From assembly GCA_037043015.1 (NCBI GenBank), contig CM073322.1, forward strand, positions 4,723,601-4,787,600: a DNA stretch of 64,000 nucleotides, read 5' to 3'. Shown here in pieces: positions 24,351 through 37,469 of this stretch; position 1 is the first letter of the stretch; each line of letters opens with the position of its first letter. The notes under the pieces are model-generated. The model had not been told where the DNA came from. It worked only from the letters and a program-made list of their open reading frames with translations, and searched no databases. The stretch is from Bryum argenteum. Taxonomy: Eukaryota > Streptophyta > Bryopsida > Bryales > Bryaceae. Made by a program: the position numbers and the translations under genes.

Positions 24351-25591
24351 ATTTTCCCCCCTTGGCAAGCCCTTGAAATTTTACAGGTTCTCGCAAAACT
24401 AATTACGGGTTGGGTTGCATGGGAATGACCTCCTTTTTGGAGACCCTCTCAATTTCACGGGGACTGGTAACACATGGAAATGGGCCCTTCGGCGCCCTCT
24501 GCTCTTAATCACTTTCACAAATGAGGACCCAGTGAAAAATTTTCGGGCAAGGAGGCCACATACAACATCATGTGTAAAGAATTTTGGCAGCATCAAAAAT
24601 TAATTTTCTAAAATTTTCAGCATGTAAAATTTGAATTAATTTGTGACGAGCCTGCCCTTGAAGTATGATATAAAGAGATACTGCAAAGAAAAAATGAATG
24701 ACAAATTATGTAACTGCAGGCATGTAAAATAATAAATCGAGCGACTATAATTTTTTGAGCCATGGCTTCGAGGTAGGGAAAAACCCGTTTGGAGATTTGT
24801 AGGTAAGGCCCATGGATTGAATATTTTACACAGACAGGATGAATACAATGAAGTCAAGACAGAGGGTTGAAAGAAGTTTACTGACATCCTTCCTCACCGA
24901 AACTTACATCATGTAAGAATTAAAGATAGAAGAGGGAAGTTATTGAGATAGGAATGTGCTTCATCGTCAGGAGGTACGAGTCCTTTCCGTTGTGTGGTGA
25001 TACGATTTTCCCAAACATGTCCAACTGTACACAAGGTTGGCCTTAATAGATAAAACCTGATATTATGATGTCACAGACAGCCGAAGAAGAATATATTTTG
25101 CATTATTATTTAATTCGAGAAGAGAAGCTCCATGTGTACGTGAAGAGTACGAGGTACTTTGCCCGGATGACGAGAGCGCGTATGGGGACGTTGCTGTTGT
25201 CTGTTAGTTTCGATAAGGTTGTACATAAAATATCAGTATAGCCCACTAACAGCCCATCAAGCACATGCCACATGTCGTCATTGGATTTCAATAATCAGTA
25301 CTATTACCCTGATTTATGATGTGCAACAGTACAATATTACTTCATTCCATCAACCCTAAAAAATTCTACCATTCTCTCATGGGGCTGCATTTTATACAAT
25401 AGGTCCCGCTCACTACATAGTTTGTCTGGTAAAAATTTCTGAGTATATTATTCCAATCTTGGATTATTTGAGAGCATGCTTTAGTATTGGATCCAACTAG
25501 GGCAGTATGGGCTGGCCCTGCAGCCAACCACAGGCGGGGTGGATTTGGGTGCAGTTTGGGAGGTTAGCAACCCATTTCAGGTAGGGGCAAG
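24351..25591. other. Gene-free AT-rich DNA
   Basis: Short frames on both strands show no motifs. Nothing else was recognised. Confidence 0.5.
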
Positions 25592-25595
25592 TTAA

Positions 25596-25854
25596 CCCTT
25601 AACTCTCCTTGTTGCAAAACAGTCTAAGTCACAAAATTTGACCTTCTTTTAGATTAAGCTCAAAAAATCTCAATCCAAGCATTATTCAAAAGATTCAACC
25701 GTAAGCTCTCAAAGTTCACTTGACATTCTTCTCACATACCAATATGAACCATTCATTCTTCCTCATTTGTGAGATTATAATGGTCCAAGTTGGCTGAGTT
25801 TTTCTCCTGTAGGAACCTCCAAAACCCATTTCGCGTTTTAAGGAGAGTTAGGGG
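25596..25854. mobile_element. Short TTAA-flanked MITE (259 bp)
   Basis: TTAA lies at 25592-25595 and 25855-25858. The left end is CCCTTAACTCTCCTT and the right end reads CCCCTAACTCTCCTT in reverse complement, so 14 of 15 bases agree. The interior contains the shared motif block (AACCGTAAG, TTTGTGAGATTATAA) seen in the longer families, in the same arrangement as in family B but inverted. Confidence 0.8.
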
Positions 25855-25859
25855 TTAAG

Positions 25860-26588
25860 TTAAGGGTCGCTTTACACTATGTACCATGAAGATTGACTAC
25901 AATCTTTTAAAACTCTGAGATTGGGGAGTAAAGTGCTCTTGGTCCCATTTGCCTTTACACTACCTTGAAAAAAGGAGAATGATCACCAAATTTGAGGTAC
26001 CCAAAGTATGCTAAATTTTCTAAAGTGGATAATGTTTTCATGGTCTACTTGATTGTAGTTGAATCGAGGCATTTGCGAGTATATAATTTCTACCGTTATT
26101 GGACCTGTGCCACCTATATAAGTGCTTGATTAGTCACATGGAGGTATGGTGAAATGCATATACAAAGGCAGATCTTTGACAATATGAAGAATGTGAAGAT
26201 TAATATGATTGGAATTCCAAACGGTGAGATTGTGCCTTGGTTCCTCTTCAACATGAACAACAAACAAAACTTGAAAAAAGTAAAATCTCAATTTTTGGTG
26301 AATTTTTGGAGTTACAGCTATCTAGTTGACTTTGGGCAGATTTTGAGAATAAATGAGCATATACTGCTGTTTGGGCGGTTTTGGGCAAATTTTGAATAGT
26401 GTTTTCAAACTTTGACCATGAATATCTCTTGAAGAGAGAAATATTGAAGTGCATCATGACTTTTTGAAAAGGTATGGATAAATTCTATAGTCTGCAAAAC
26501 GTTTCAAGTTAATGTAATCTATGTTTAGTAACTAAGAACCTGAAGAGCCTCAAATCGACCTTGTGAGGGTCAATTTCGACATTAGGTG
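25860..26588. repeat. Family B-like copy with worn ends
   Basis: The right 430 bp resemble the family B element ending at 38571, with TACAAAGGCAGATCTTTGA, TTTTGAGAATAAATGAGCAT, AATAGTGTTTTCAAACTTTG and GAATATCTC. The right end is worn (ATTAGGTG followed by TTAA at 26589-26592). The left boundary is uncertain because it abuts the 259-bp MITE. Confidence 0.55.
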
Positions 26589-26592
26589 TTAA

Positions 26593-27193
26593 CCCTTAAA
26601 GGTTTGAGCATGCTCATCCGGCCTGTATATCGTGTCTTTTTTTTTTTTTTTTTTTTTTTGCATACTTACATGTCCTCTGGTCTCTGTCTTGGAATCTACT
26701 CTTTAAAAAAGTTTGAATTTAAGCAAATAGCTTTCTATTGATACATTGCTCGCCCCATTCGGTGACATACCTTGTGATCTACAAGGATTTCAATGTGCAA
26801 TAGGATAAGACGTATGAAAATATGTCTAGAAGCTAGACCCAAATTGCAATCAATTGGCTCACTGATTTGCTACACATTTTTTTCGAGGTATGCACATCAT
26901 AAATACACTTTTGAGCACCTTTGAGATTGAGTCGTGGTGTTACCGGTATAATTGTAAAATGTCAAGAGCATGGAATTAATGTAAACTCCTTGTCTTGTGG
27001 TTTCTTTGCATGCTATCTCACCAAATCCCGAGGATTGATCACTGCCCAAACATTCTCCGAACAGAGTGCAATTGTCATGTCCATACGGTTGGATTCCTAG
27101 AATATGCCTCTGACTATCCTGCTAGATTTGAAAAGGAAAATGTATTGCCTACTCTACGGTCACTAATCTATGCCTCCGGTAGGACCTCAAGGG
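26593..27193. mobile_element. Possible TTAA-flanked MITE with weak terminal repeats
   Basis: It begins CCCTTAAAGGTTTGAGC directly after TTAA (26589-26592) and ends ACCTCAAGGG before TTAA (27194-27197). Only the first few bases of the ends are complementary, so the call rests mainly on the TTAA-CCCTT context. It contains a long poly-T run at about 26637-26659. Confidence 0.4.
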
Positions 27194-27430
27194 TTAAGAG
27201 GCATGGGCATGGAGCCCATGGCAAGGGGTTTTGAAGGGGCTTAGAGCTAACCCAAGATTCTTCCAAAGCATGGAGGTTTTTGGTTTTGGAGCTCCCTTAT
27301 AAACAATAATTTTAGGGGTTATTAACTACCGTTTTTTGTGAGAGTGGTGTTTTATACGAGGGAGTACTAAGCTTCTAACTTGTACTCCTAGGGTGTGATC
27401 CCCGTTGTCGCCACACACTTCTCTACTACA

Positions 27431-27953
27431 CAAGAGTTGTTGATTAGTGTTATATGAAGATTAATGTGGATTACTAAGAATTACCTATTACAATATTTCT
27501 CAACATTTTGAGATTAGTATTCAATTTGGGCCCCACTGCAATCAATGCTCATTATTTTTATCTTACAACTACCCATTGCACCAATTCCATACATCCTACC
27601 CATTGCAAGGAAACTCCCATGCTCTCATATCTAGTGTTTTGTTTTGAAAATTTATATTATAACATTAAGGTGGCGTTTGACATCTACACTAAATAGGTAG
27701 ATTAGTGTTAGATAGAGTAATTTATATAAACATGTGATAAGTGTTTACTATTGGTCAATATTTTTACCCTCTACATCCGTCAAGATGGGGATTCTTCCAC
27801 AATATCGGAATCAATACTCTTGGTAATGTTTTTTTACCAAAAGTAAAAACTTACATCATTTTCAAATCTTATAAAAATCTAACAGTAATCTACCTATTCA
27901 GTGTAGTGTTTCGGCCTGCAATGAATGTTTGTAACACTAATCAACAACTCTTG
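27431..27953. mobile_element. MITE with 22-bp perfect terminal repeat, carrying a nested MITE
   Basis: Both ends carry the same perfect inverted repeat, starting CAAGAGTTGTTGATTAGT and running four bases further. I see no convincing target duplication, so the superfamily is not assigned. One-ended relatives appear near 10386. A second inverted-repeat unit sits inside it. Confidence 0.7.
27684..27906. mobile_element. Nested inverted-repeat element (223 bp) inside the MITE
   Basis: The left arm, CTACACTAAATAGGTAGATT, and the right arm, CTACACTGAATAGGTAGATT in reverse complement, pair for about 29 bases with two mismatches. It either inserted into the older MITE or is an internal palindrome that arose with it. 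Target duplication is unclear. Confidence 0.55.
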
Positions 27954-29166
27954 AGCAGTGGAAGTTGTGAAATTGTGAATGGGGTCTAGAACCACGTTGC
28001 GCAGTAGAGTGGCTCTTGATGAAACTCTGATCGACATCCACTATGATATAGAGTACAGTAGTAGAGGGCGCAATCAATTGATGCAGGACCCACAAAATCG
28101 TCCTGTTCATAGACAGTTCCTGTGAGTTAGAAAGCTCATTCCTGTGCCTTCCTGCCTGTAGAGACAGGCCAGGCTCACTGTGCTGCTGTGCTGGGAATAG
28201 GTTACGGTCACAACTGATAATCAATTGAAAAGGAACAAGGATGACCAACGGTCCAACTTATCATGGACAGAATTATGGATGGATGAACGTCTAAACTCAT
28301 GACTGAGAGCAATGCAGGTCTCGGCTGCCGGCCCTCGCTGCTTCTGGTTGCAGTTTTCTTCTGAGCTCGATCTACATTTGCTTCGAGATTGCATTGAGTC
28401 CCTGAATCGGCAATCGTAAAGGTACGTTATTTTATTTCTTTATTTTCTTTTATTTTTTTCCCTCTGGCTGTTGGCAATCGAATGTGGTGCCCGTAATTCG
28501 CAGCAGGGGTGAATTAATTTAGGGTTTTGCCACGAATGTAGGGTTCTGGGGACCATCTAATGCATGGGAGGTAGTCTACTCTGGTGGTGTAGCAGTATCG
28601 TATTGGAATCCACTCAAAGCTTTATCCTGTCCGAATTATCGCAAGCGATTCGATAATCTGCTGGTAAATGCTCTGTTGTAGTTTCACTACTTCGATTGAC
28701 CGAAATGAGCACATTTAATCGGAAGCTGAAAAAGATTTCAAACTTGTTCTCGCTTGACTGTGTTGGCAATGAAATTTCTAGTCCGTCAACAGTAGCAATA
28801 TCGGAAAACTGGCCATGAATTTAGGGTTTTGAGGACCATTTAATGCATGGGAGTTAGTCCGAGTTAGTGTAGCAGTATTGTATTTGAATCCAATCAGTCG
28901 CAAAATGATATTTAACTTATCCGAATTTCTGCATGCGATTTGATTAGTTGCGGCCCTGCTTCAGCTCACTGTGGAATTGCGCGCTTTCTGCACTCTGATT
29001 CATTCCCTCCCCCAATTTCCCCTTATCTCTCCCATCATCTCGTACAACTAGGACATGTCGGCAATTCCATGACTCAGCTGACAACGGCGCCTTTTTGCCG
29101 CTGCTGCTGCTCATCGTCTTTGCCTCCTTACTTGCCCTCTCTTCTCCATTACAGCTCCTTAGCGGT
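27954..29166 (+). promoter_or_regulatory. Upstream region and leader of the WDR4 gene, with an internal duplication
   Basis: No other gene is visible here. Two copies of a ~130-bp block occur in direct orientation at about 28530-28667 and 28814-28950. They share TAGGGTT, GGACCAT, AATGCATGGGAG, TGTAGCAGTAT and CGATT. GTACGTTATTT after 28420 could be the donor of a leader intron. The last 150 bases before the ATG are GC-richer, with a CTGCTGCTGCT run and an upstream in-frame ATG at 29095. Confidence 0.45.
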
Positions 29167-32100
29167 ATGGCGGGGGACGACGCCATGACGCCCCCCGAGC
29201 GTCCTCTCCTGCACCCGCACATCAAGAGCAAGAATGTGGCCCCCGCCTTGATCACCTCGCGGCCCGATGGTGCATGTGTTGTTGTTGCCGTTGGTGCTCA
29301 CCTCCGCATCTTCGATTTTAGGTTACTCTTCTCTTCTCTTCCCTTTACTTCTCTTTTATGGCTTGGTCAAGCATACATTTTAAATACGGTGAATTTAGCT
29401 GGCGAGGCCCATATTCTAAGTTTTCATGGATGGAATGCGCTCGAACTGTACTGAAAAAACTAGTGCAAGTCAATTTGAATAAATTTCATGGTTGGGGTGG
29501 TGCAGCACGCAATCTGTAGTGGAAGTTAAGGATGACACGGTTCCAGCACTGCATGGGGATGCTATAAGATCAGTTGCCTTTAACGTAGACGGCTCATTGT
29601 TTGCTACCGTGGGTGATGATAAGCGAGTGAAGCTTTGGGATGCTAAGACCTGGACGTGCATCAAGACCATGTGAGTTGAGCATTTCGTCGCATCCTTTCT
29701 CTTGAAGATTATCATACCTCTAATTTAGCGTTTCCTTAAGCGGTCTCAGGCGCTTGCTTGGGACCTTTTCCTTTCTCAGCTATGAGGTCACTCTTCATCG
29801 TTTGCTTGATCTTTTGTGTCTGCTTCATGAGGACTGCCCTTTTTCTTTAGTTGCTAGCTGCGAAGAGTAGAGGATATCATCGCTATGCTACATGGATAGT
29901 ATAATGCTCTGAGATGCTTTGTGGATTGCTTGCTTGTATATCTGATTTCGGAAGGATATGCATTCCGCAGATGTTTGACCAAGAAAGTGAGCGCAGTCAC
30001 TTTCAGCAACGATAGTGCATGGTTCATGGTAGCTGACAAATTTGGAATTGTCTACGTTTTCTCTACTGTTTCGGACTCCGATGATAAGTCTGTTCAGCTT
30101 CTAGCTCACTGTTGCAGCATCATAACTGCCATGGTACTTACTTCCCTTTTTTATACACAAAACTGTTAACCCTAAAGGGCCTGATGTTGCCAGTGTTCGC
30201 ATGAGACTTCTGATGTTGAGGGTGTCATTAAGTTGAAGTGATGAGATGTAGCTTGCTTGAATTTTTGAATTCAACGTTCGTATGGACGGGGGCAGTGTCT
30301 TACTTCCTCATTGCTGCAACTGTAGATGTGCTCGCCAGACGGCAAGTTTATCGTCACCTCAGACCGGGATTTCAAGATTCGGGTAATCTTTCTGCTGCTG
30401 TTAATACTTCATTTTTCTTGCTCGTTAATACCTCATTTTCCTTTATTAGCTCAACGATTCTGCTCTCATGCATTCCAAGTTACTATTGCAGGTGACCCGA
30501 TTTCCCAAGATTCCCTTATCAGGAGCGCATGAGATACACACGTATTGTCTGGGCCATAACAAGTAAATCTTCTTCACGTTCCTGAATTTTTAGATGTTTC
30601 TACATAAACTGTGTACCTAAATTAAGATCTGCCAATGAAATGTCGTCTAGTAGGAAAGATATTGCGATCAACTGGATACATAAGTGAGAAGGAAGTAGAG
30701 ATGACATTTTAGGAGTTAACGCTCAAGATTCTGATTGCGCTCGTACCCGCTCCCGTACATATTTGAGATGCATTTGCTTAGCTGCTACTCTCTCCAGTAC
30801 TTTTTGACACTGAATCATCGCCAAGAGTTTTCATCAGAAGCTCGTATCTTTTCCTAGAAGAGTAAGACAACCAACTAGTTTATATCAAGCTATCCTAGAC
30901 GAATTGTTACAGGATGGCTCTCTCTTCTTATTTATATTTTCTTAATGGGGGTGTAGGTGGTATATGCATTTAGGGTGAAGGGCACCTAGTAGATTGTTCT
31001 GTGAATGGTGATGATTTTCTATGATGTTCAGCATATGCATGTAGCAAGTTTAACCCAATCCTAGCAGCTTTGTGACCTGTCTTGCATTTGTAGGTTCTGA
31101 AGGTTTACTTGTCTCTGGAGGTGGTGATTGTATGGTAAGATTCTACGTCCTTTTCAGCCCATCACACGGATACTTCTCCATGTCCCATGTATCATCAACA
31201 TTTGAAGAATGCTTGTATTCAAACAAGCTTGCCTTGTCTGATCAACTTTGTTTCTATATTACAACCTGACGACTTCAGGTTGTGTGTCGGTGTTGACACC
31301 TAAGAATATATTCTATAGTAATATATTCATCTCACTTGTTGGGTAAATGTTGTGATACCAGGTTCGGTTGTGGGAATACGAGAGTGGAACTTTGTTGGAT
31401 ACATTTGACACGTTTCAGGTTTTCTACATTGACCTCGTATTGCAGTTTGAATACATTCTCCAGCATTTATGTTCCTATTTTTGTAAACTCCGCGAGTCTA
31501 TGTTCACAAGTCAGCGGGTGTATGTGCTGAAAATGCTTGGCAAGTTGGGTGCAGGGAGATGTAGTTGATACAAAAGAAGACTCCAGGGCAGTACTTGCTC
31601 TAGCGGGTTCACCTAAAGATTCTATTGTAGCAGCTATCTTTGAGAGGTGAACTTATCCTATCATCTCTTCATTCATTTTCCTTAGATTTTGCTGTTCTGA
31701 ATCTGTTTAAATTTATCGTCACACCTATGGTGGATTGCACCTGCTAAATTTCACGTAGTTAACTCAACTCCTTTACACTAGAAGCAGCGGCACATAACTT
31801 CATTGACTTGTGCGCAGATTCGAAGGCGTCCTCATTTTTACTTGCGATGTGGCTGAGAAGAGATTGGAACTCTTGAAGGTGAGGTCCATCTCAAGCCTGA
31901 TGAACAAACTATCACATATTTACATGATTGGTCTTGAAATCATCTTCGATCTATGTCAGGTCATGCTAAAAATTACCGTACATTGTTTTGGTGTTAAGAC
32001 CATCATCAATTACTGGATCTTGGGATGAGACTCTGCGACTACTAATTATTCATGTGCGTCAGAGGAGTCTTAACAATAGTCCTTCTTTGGCCCAGGAGGA

Positions 32101-32607
32101 TTCTCTAAGATGCACGTCGATCATGAACTCCAACAATTTGTAGCCGATAATATCGAAAAAATCATCTTATGGTTTTGGGCATGGGTTGTGCAGAAGGTTG
32201 TAACTGCAGGGTATTCTCCAAGCAGTCTATCTTTTGACTGCAAGGGGAACCTATGGTTGGTGGCTGGGGCTGCTGAAACCGTAGTGAAGGGTGATGAGTT
32301 TGTCACACCCGAGGCTGTAGCGTCCGCACAGATACAGGCACACGCTATTGCTCTAGCTGCTGTTACTCACGTCAAAGTTGTAAGGGACTGCATGGTGTTA
32401 GATGAAGAATCGATCCCTGGCGGTGACCTTTTGCTTCGCACTTTACAAGGAGGCGAAGCTGATGTCACCAAGATACAATCTGCCACTGAAGCTGCAGAGA
32501 TTGCCATGAAAGATTTGCTCACGAAGCGGCAGTACTCTGTTGAGCAGAGAGAAAATAGGAAGCGTATGCGGAATGACAAGAAGGTGACCTCTGTAACTTC
32601 CGCCTGA
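29167..32607 (+). CDS. WDR4: tRNA (guanine-N7)-methyltransferase non-catalytic subunit, WDR4/TRM82 homolog, 10 exons
   Basis: Exons: 29167-29321, 29506-29670, 29971-30133, 30326-30382, 30492-30562, 31068-31134, 31362-31418, 31555-31646, 31818-31878 and 32194-32607. They join in phase at GT-AG sites to give 433 residues, the usual plant length. WD-repeat features follow in order: RSVAFNVDGSLFATVGDDKRVKLWD, then VSAVTF...DKFGIVYVF, SPDGKFIVTSDRDFKIRVTR, GHNNFVTCLAFVGSEG and LVSGGGDCMVRLWEYESG. A long C-terminal exon with a basic tail ends the protein (longer runs are given in parts). The family forms a heterodimer with the METTL1/TRM8 catalytic subunit and makes m7G46 in tRNA variable loops in nucleus and cytosol. 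Start at MAGDDAM is preferred; an in-frame ATG at 29095 would add a hydrophobic stretch not expected in this soluble protein. No break is seen. Confidence 0.95.
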
Positions 32608-33935
32608 AGTAAAAGATGTGTTTTCATCAGAGAAGTAATCTGTACTCGTCAACTTCTGGGATTGCAAATTACCGGAATCAAGCTGCACCTTCCATTGCAT
32701 TGCAGCAACATTAGGTCCGAGTCGTGTGGGCAATCTGTATTTTATACGGGGATCAAGAAATGTTTATAATTGGATACTGAAATGAGTCTACATTACTGAT
32801 AACGGGGCAATGAGAGTGTCAAAGGTTGGTCACTGACTGTACATCACAAATTGCAAGGTATGTCGCACTGATAATCTTTTGATGATCTGATGATGAAACC
32901 ACCATCTAGAAACAACCCGTGTGCATCACTCTATCAAGACTTTGAACAACGATAAGTGACAGTGTTGTTAATATACAAAATTTAAACAACGATAAGTGAC
33001 AGTCTTTTGGTCTTAACACTGTTTTGACGTCGGGTCAACATTGCTCAGTGTTATTACTATACATAATTTCATTGAGTAATACTCCTCTTGAGTTTGAGCT
33101 GCATTGATTCAATACTGATGATCCAACACCAAAAGTGTTTGGATCAAAAAAATTCTAACTAATAAAGTTTTAAATTTCAATTGGTGAGGAATTTGAATCC
33201 AAGATTTGATACACATATATGTACAAGTTAGGTACTAGAATCTACAATTACATGCTTAAAAGTTTCTCAAACGTTTAAAATTTGCAGCTTGCAATGACTG
33301 AGGTCTGTTTTGAGGCTTTTAGGCAGTTTTGAGGTCCGTTAGAAATGCCGTGATGGGTCAAGATCTCTACCACTTAAACTATACTTGATTCAACATTGAG
33401 TGCAACATATGTAGTCATCTATGCTCTACATATAATAAAGATGTGACTCCTCAACATTTTGGCTTGCCATCCAAAATGACTAAATACCGCATTTGGCCTT
33501 CTTAGGGTTAATGATGGGATAACTCTCAAATTAAGTATTCCAAATTGTCTGTTTTAATTATTATATGAAAAAAAATCCTCCCCTTCATTTGGATGAGAGT
33601 GGAAATCACCTTTTTCATGCACATTCATAGAATTACAGACAAGAACTGTGTAAAGTACCTTATTTGATATAGTAAAGTACCTTATTTGAGTCACAAGACG
33701 TCTCAGAGGAGACCAACCTAAAGAATAGGACTAGTGCACATACGAACGATATATTACGCACGAGTAACTCTCATGGACGTCGATGGTGGGGTACGAGCAG
33801 GACTATTGAGCCTAGCAATGTTAACAAAGTTGTTGATCTTTGTTCGGTGGACATTGACTCAATGTATATCTATCTATGATCTATTTGTCGCTTGACCAGA
33901 GACGACGTACACAGACAAACTCAACTTTCATCGAC
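32608..33935. other. 3' flank of WDR4 and a broken MITE end
   Basis: The first few hundred bases are probably 3' untranslated sequence. From about 33180 to 33507 there is material like the TTAA-type MITEs, with an inverted shared motif TACAAGTTAGGTACTAG and an end CTTAGGG followed by TTAA at 33508-33511. No left end is visible, so the copy is truncated. No gene is seen. Confidence 0.45.
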
Positions 33936-33939
33936 ATGT

Positions 33940-34885
33940 CAGAGTCAACAATACATGTATCCATATAGCCAGGGCAGGACTAGAGCAGGACTAGCACCTT
34001 TCCTTCACAGTCAGAGGCGCTCACACTTATGGTCCATACAACAATACATGTATACATATAGCCGGCCAACTAGGAAGTGCAAGGGCAGGACTAGAGCAGG
34101 ACCAACACCTTTTCTTCACAATCAGGAGGCGCGCTCGCACGTATGGAGTCAACAATACATGACTATACTGAGATGTGCAGGGAGGCAAAATTTTGACAGG
34201 GGGCTCAATGATAGACCGCGATGGCAAGTTTGTTGAACCAAAAGTGGTGGAAATCTCACACGACGCAGATGTTCTGTTTTGTGTGGTCCTGTTTTGTATG
34301 TCTTCAAAATCAAAGTGAGTTTCGTTGATAACCATTTGAGTTTCGTACGTACGGTAGGCTGTTGGATCGTTTCCTTGATACAAACAATTTGATGCATCGT
34401 TGCTGACATGATGCTGGTGGGCCTTGATTTTGCAGTCATTGGAGGAAGCTATTGACTTGAACAATTCAGTGCCACAGATTCTCAGCAACTCTATCTTCAC
34501 TCAAAGCCCAAAAACCATCTTCACACGGATAGGGTATGCCACATCCTATCAATCTGTAACTATAAGACGAGTGCTTCACTCTTTTATTCGAATGTGCTCA
34601 ATTATCTAGTTTTGAGTTTGATTTGTACAGGATTAATGAAGCTAGGAAGTGCAAGTGTACGGGCAGGATTCGAGCAAGACCTGCACCTTTTTTTCGCAGT
34701 CAGAGGCGCAGTCAGGGGGCGCAGTCAGGGGGGCAGTCAGGGGGCAGTCAGGGGGCGCGCTCGCACGTATGGAGTCAACAATACATGTATACAGCTGGGC
34801 AAGTGCACGGGCAAGACTAGAGTAGGACCAACACCTTTTCTTCACTATCAGGGGCGTGCTCGCACGTATGGTACGTACATAGGTA
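33940..34885. repeat. Dispersed minisatellite with ~100-120-bp units
   Basis: At least four degenerate units share the order AACAATACATGTAT, GCAGGACTAGAGCAGGAC, CACCTTTTCTTCACA, CAGGGGCGCTCGCAC and GTATGG. Two units are adjacent at about 33945-34155, and two more lie at about 34650-34885. They are separated by unrelated DNA (34160-34645). The second block also has a short GGGGGCGCAGTCA expansion at 34700-34755. Repeated peptides in the frames are a by-product of this DNA repeat. Confidence 0.75.
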
Positions 34886-37465
34886 CCACACATGTCCCAG
34901 ATGTTATAGATGTACCGCACCCGACGGTGTTGGCAAGAAGCATGTTAAGTATGTGTGTATCTAAGTACTGCATGCACGTCTGCGGCTCTTCAGGGCGCGC
35001 AATTTCACAAGGTCTGTTTTTTTAATCTGACAGCAGGTTCACATGGCCAGCCGTGCACCTCTCTCATCTAAGCAACTCGCTTCACTTGCGTGGTCTTTCA
35101 TTTGGCAACGGACAGCCGCTCTGGAGTCTAGGTTGCACTCCCCATGTAGCACCTGTTGCTGGCGGGCCCATCTCCACGAGTAGAATGGACTCTCATGTTC
35201 AAGATACATGAGCACTTCTCATCTTGGCGCCCGTATGTACCACACAACATTGGCCGCAGGGAGATGGCAGTCACTGTTCCCACAATGCAGCCTAGGTAAG
35301 CCTCTAAAGTTCCTCCCACATCAATCCGCCTCTTGCTTCTTGAAAGCTGCCCTGTCCCGACCACGGTTGCTGCTTTCCAAAGTCATAGCTACACGATTGA
35401 CTGACTCTTCGAAAGACCACGAATCTCCGCATGCATCGTTCTGCATGCGTTCTCTACATTTCACCTAGGCCAGTGTGACATCACTAATGGACGTCATATT
35501 TGATTGGTGTCCAAGTTCTGCCAAGAAGTGTAACCATCTTCATATTTATCCAGAGCTGGCGATTATCACGTTCTGTCAAAGAAACACCAGTCCGATCTCT
35601 AGAGTTCCTCATTAAGATGAACATTACATCTGTACTATCTCAGAAGAGAATCGAAGTCTCAGTTCAGCACTGAGCGCTGAGAAATCAGCTTAATGTTATA
35701 ACATTAATTAGTGTATTGGCCATGTCACATTCAGTTGCCAAGAGTTTAGGGTGTCATGTGAAGAATCTTGATTTTCACTCAGACTCTTGCTTAGTTCTGA
35801 GTCATCCTGCACCATCAATTCAATATACGCGGAGTATAATTGCATGTGATCAGGAGTCCACATGCTCTACTAAGAGCTTCAAGAACTGTCTATCTTGTAC
35901 ATCGTCGAACAAGAGTAAGAAACTCAAATTGAACTGGGGATGGTGAATTTACCCCTCTGAATTGTTATGGGTCAAACTCGTGTTCATGTCTTGGGTCTCT
36001 GAAACCAGGCTGGGTGCATGCAACACGCCTAGACAATGACTAAGTATCTGTTCATAACTGAGTGAAGATTTCTAACACCTAATTATTGCAATGACAGAAC
36101 CTGAAATATCGATATCCAGAGAATGTATCTCATGAGTTGTGTTTCATGAAGAGAACAGTATATCAGATTTTACCATCGCCCTTAGACTTAATCGTACTAC
36201 CGATGATGCTCAAGGTTAGGTATCTCATGGCTTTTGGAGAATGAACCAATTTACTTTGTGAAATGAACTTTCGTAAGGGAACTTTCCTGCGATTTCCTTC
36301 TCAGAGAGGTTTCATGCTACTTAATGTGACTTCAGTAGTAATCAATGCAATCGTACATATCTAAGTTTGTCACCACCATAATAGTGGAAAATACTAGAGC
36401 ACCTACGTGAGTCACACTAGGGGTTGATTGATTATGGTATACAGCTCTTCCAAAGCATAACGTAGACTTAGAATAACACAGGCTAGACGTTGAAGATCAC
36501 ACAATCGACCGAAGTGCCTCACAAGATCACAGGTGCCACACAAACTGGAGATTATAAGATACTTTCTGGACAACGGTATTTTCCGACTTCTTCAACCCTC
36601 CAGTCACGTTGCAATCGAGCAAGTTGTAAGAAAGCATGTAAAGGGTCAAAGAAGTAAAGGCGGTGCAGAACTTGTCGCAAGCTGAAGATTTGCATGTACA
36701 AAGTGAGTGTAGTACACCACACCGTCTGATCAATACGATTACCTTTTCTGGTTCATGTTGCAGATCCTCCGTTTGCCTAGTGACCCCGGGAGATCTCATG
36801 TAACAAATGAAGAATCTGCAACATAGACGAGAGAGATAACCTGTGGAAGCTTCAGGCAAGAGTCGCTGCTCGTGGTGTAGATAAGAATGGAATCTAGCTT
36901 GCCGATTCTAGAGGTCGGCCCTACCGATACAAGAGGGGCCAGCTGGTATGCACTTCTCACTATCAGTCTAAGCTCCACCTGCGAGAGCCTTTTTAAAGAC
37001 TGGAGCCGGTTGAGATGATATCGGCTTCCTATTCTGGGCGCGCACAAGGAATCTACTGTTTGAAGAGTTATCTCGTACGAAAAGGAGGCAATGACAACGA
37101 GAAACGAACTCTCAAAACGCCTACAGCTGAGGCTCTCTCTCTGCGGAAGGCGACGAGCACCAAGATGAACCTCTGAAACCCTCTGTCCATGTGTTCCATT
37201 TATACTGTTCCAAAGCACCAAGATGACGTAACAACCGGTCGTCTGAAAAGAGTTTCAGTATTAAGCATTATTTCTTTGTTCTTTTTCCTTTTCCTAATAA
37301 TAATGATTATAATTTATTTCAAAATGGGAACTAGAAGATGCTGCAAGTGAATGAAGCTTACACGTAGGGTACCTTCCCACTGTGAGAGCAACTAATAGAG
37401 CGTTTCCTAGCGTCTCCTAAAAGTTTGAAAAAATATTACTCTGGCGTCTTTTCTTTTCCTTTCTT
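34886..37465. other. Intergenic DNA without recognised gene
   Basis: A 141-codon frame on minus (37221-36796) and a 76-codon frame on plus (35716-35946) lack motifs known to me. The DNA is of moderate GC and not obviously repeated in this window. Coding capacity is unproven. Confidence 0.45.
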
Positions 37466-37469
37466 TTAA

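Noticed and set aside
30169-30190. TTAACCCTAAAGGGCC in a WDR4 intron, like a MITE end
   Set aside because: No partner end was found within the intron; a single short match is not enough.
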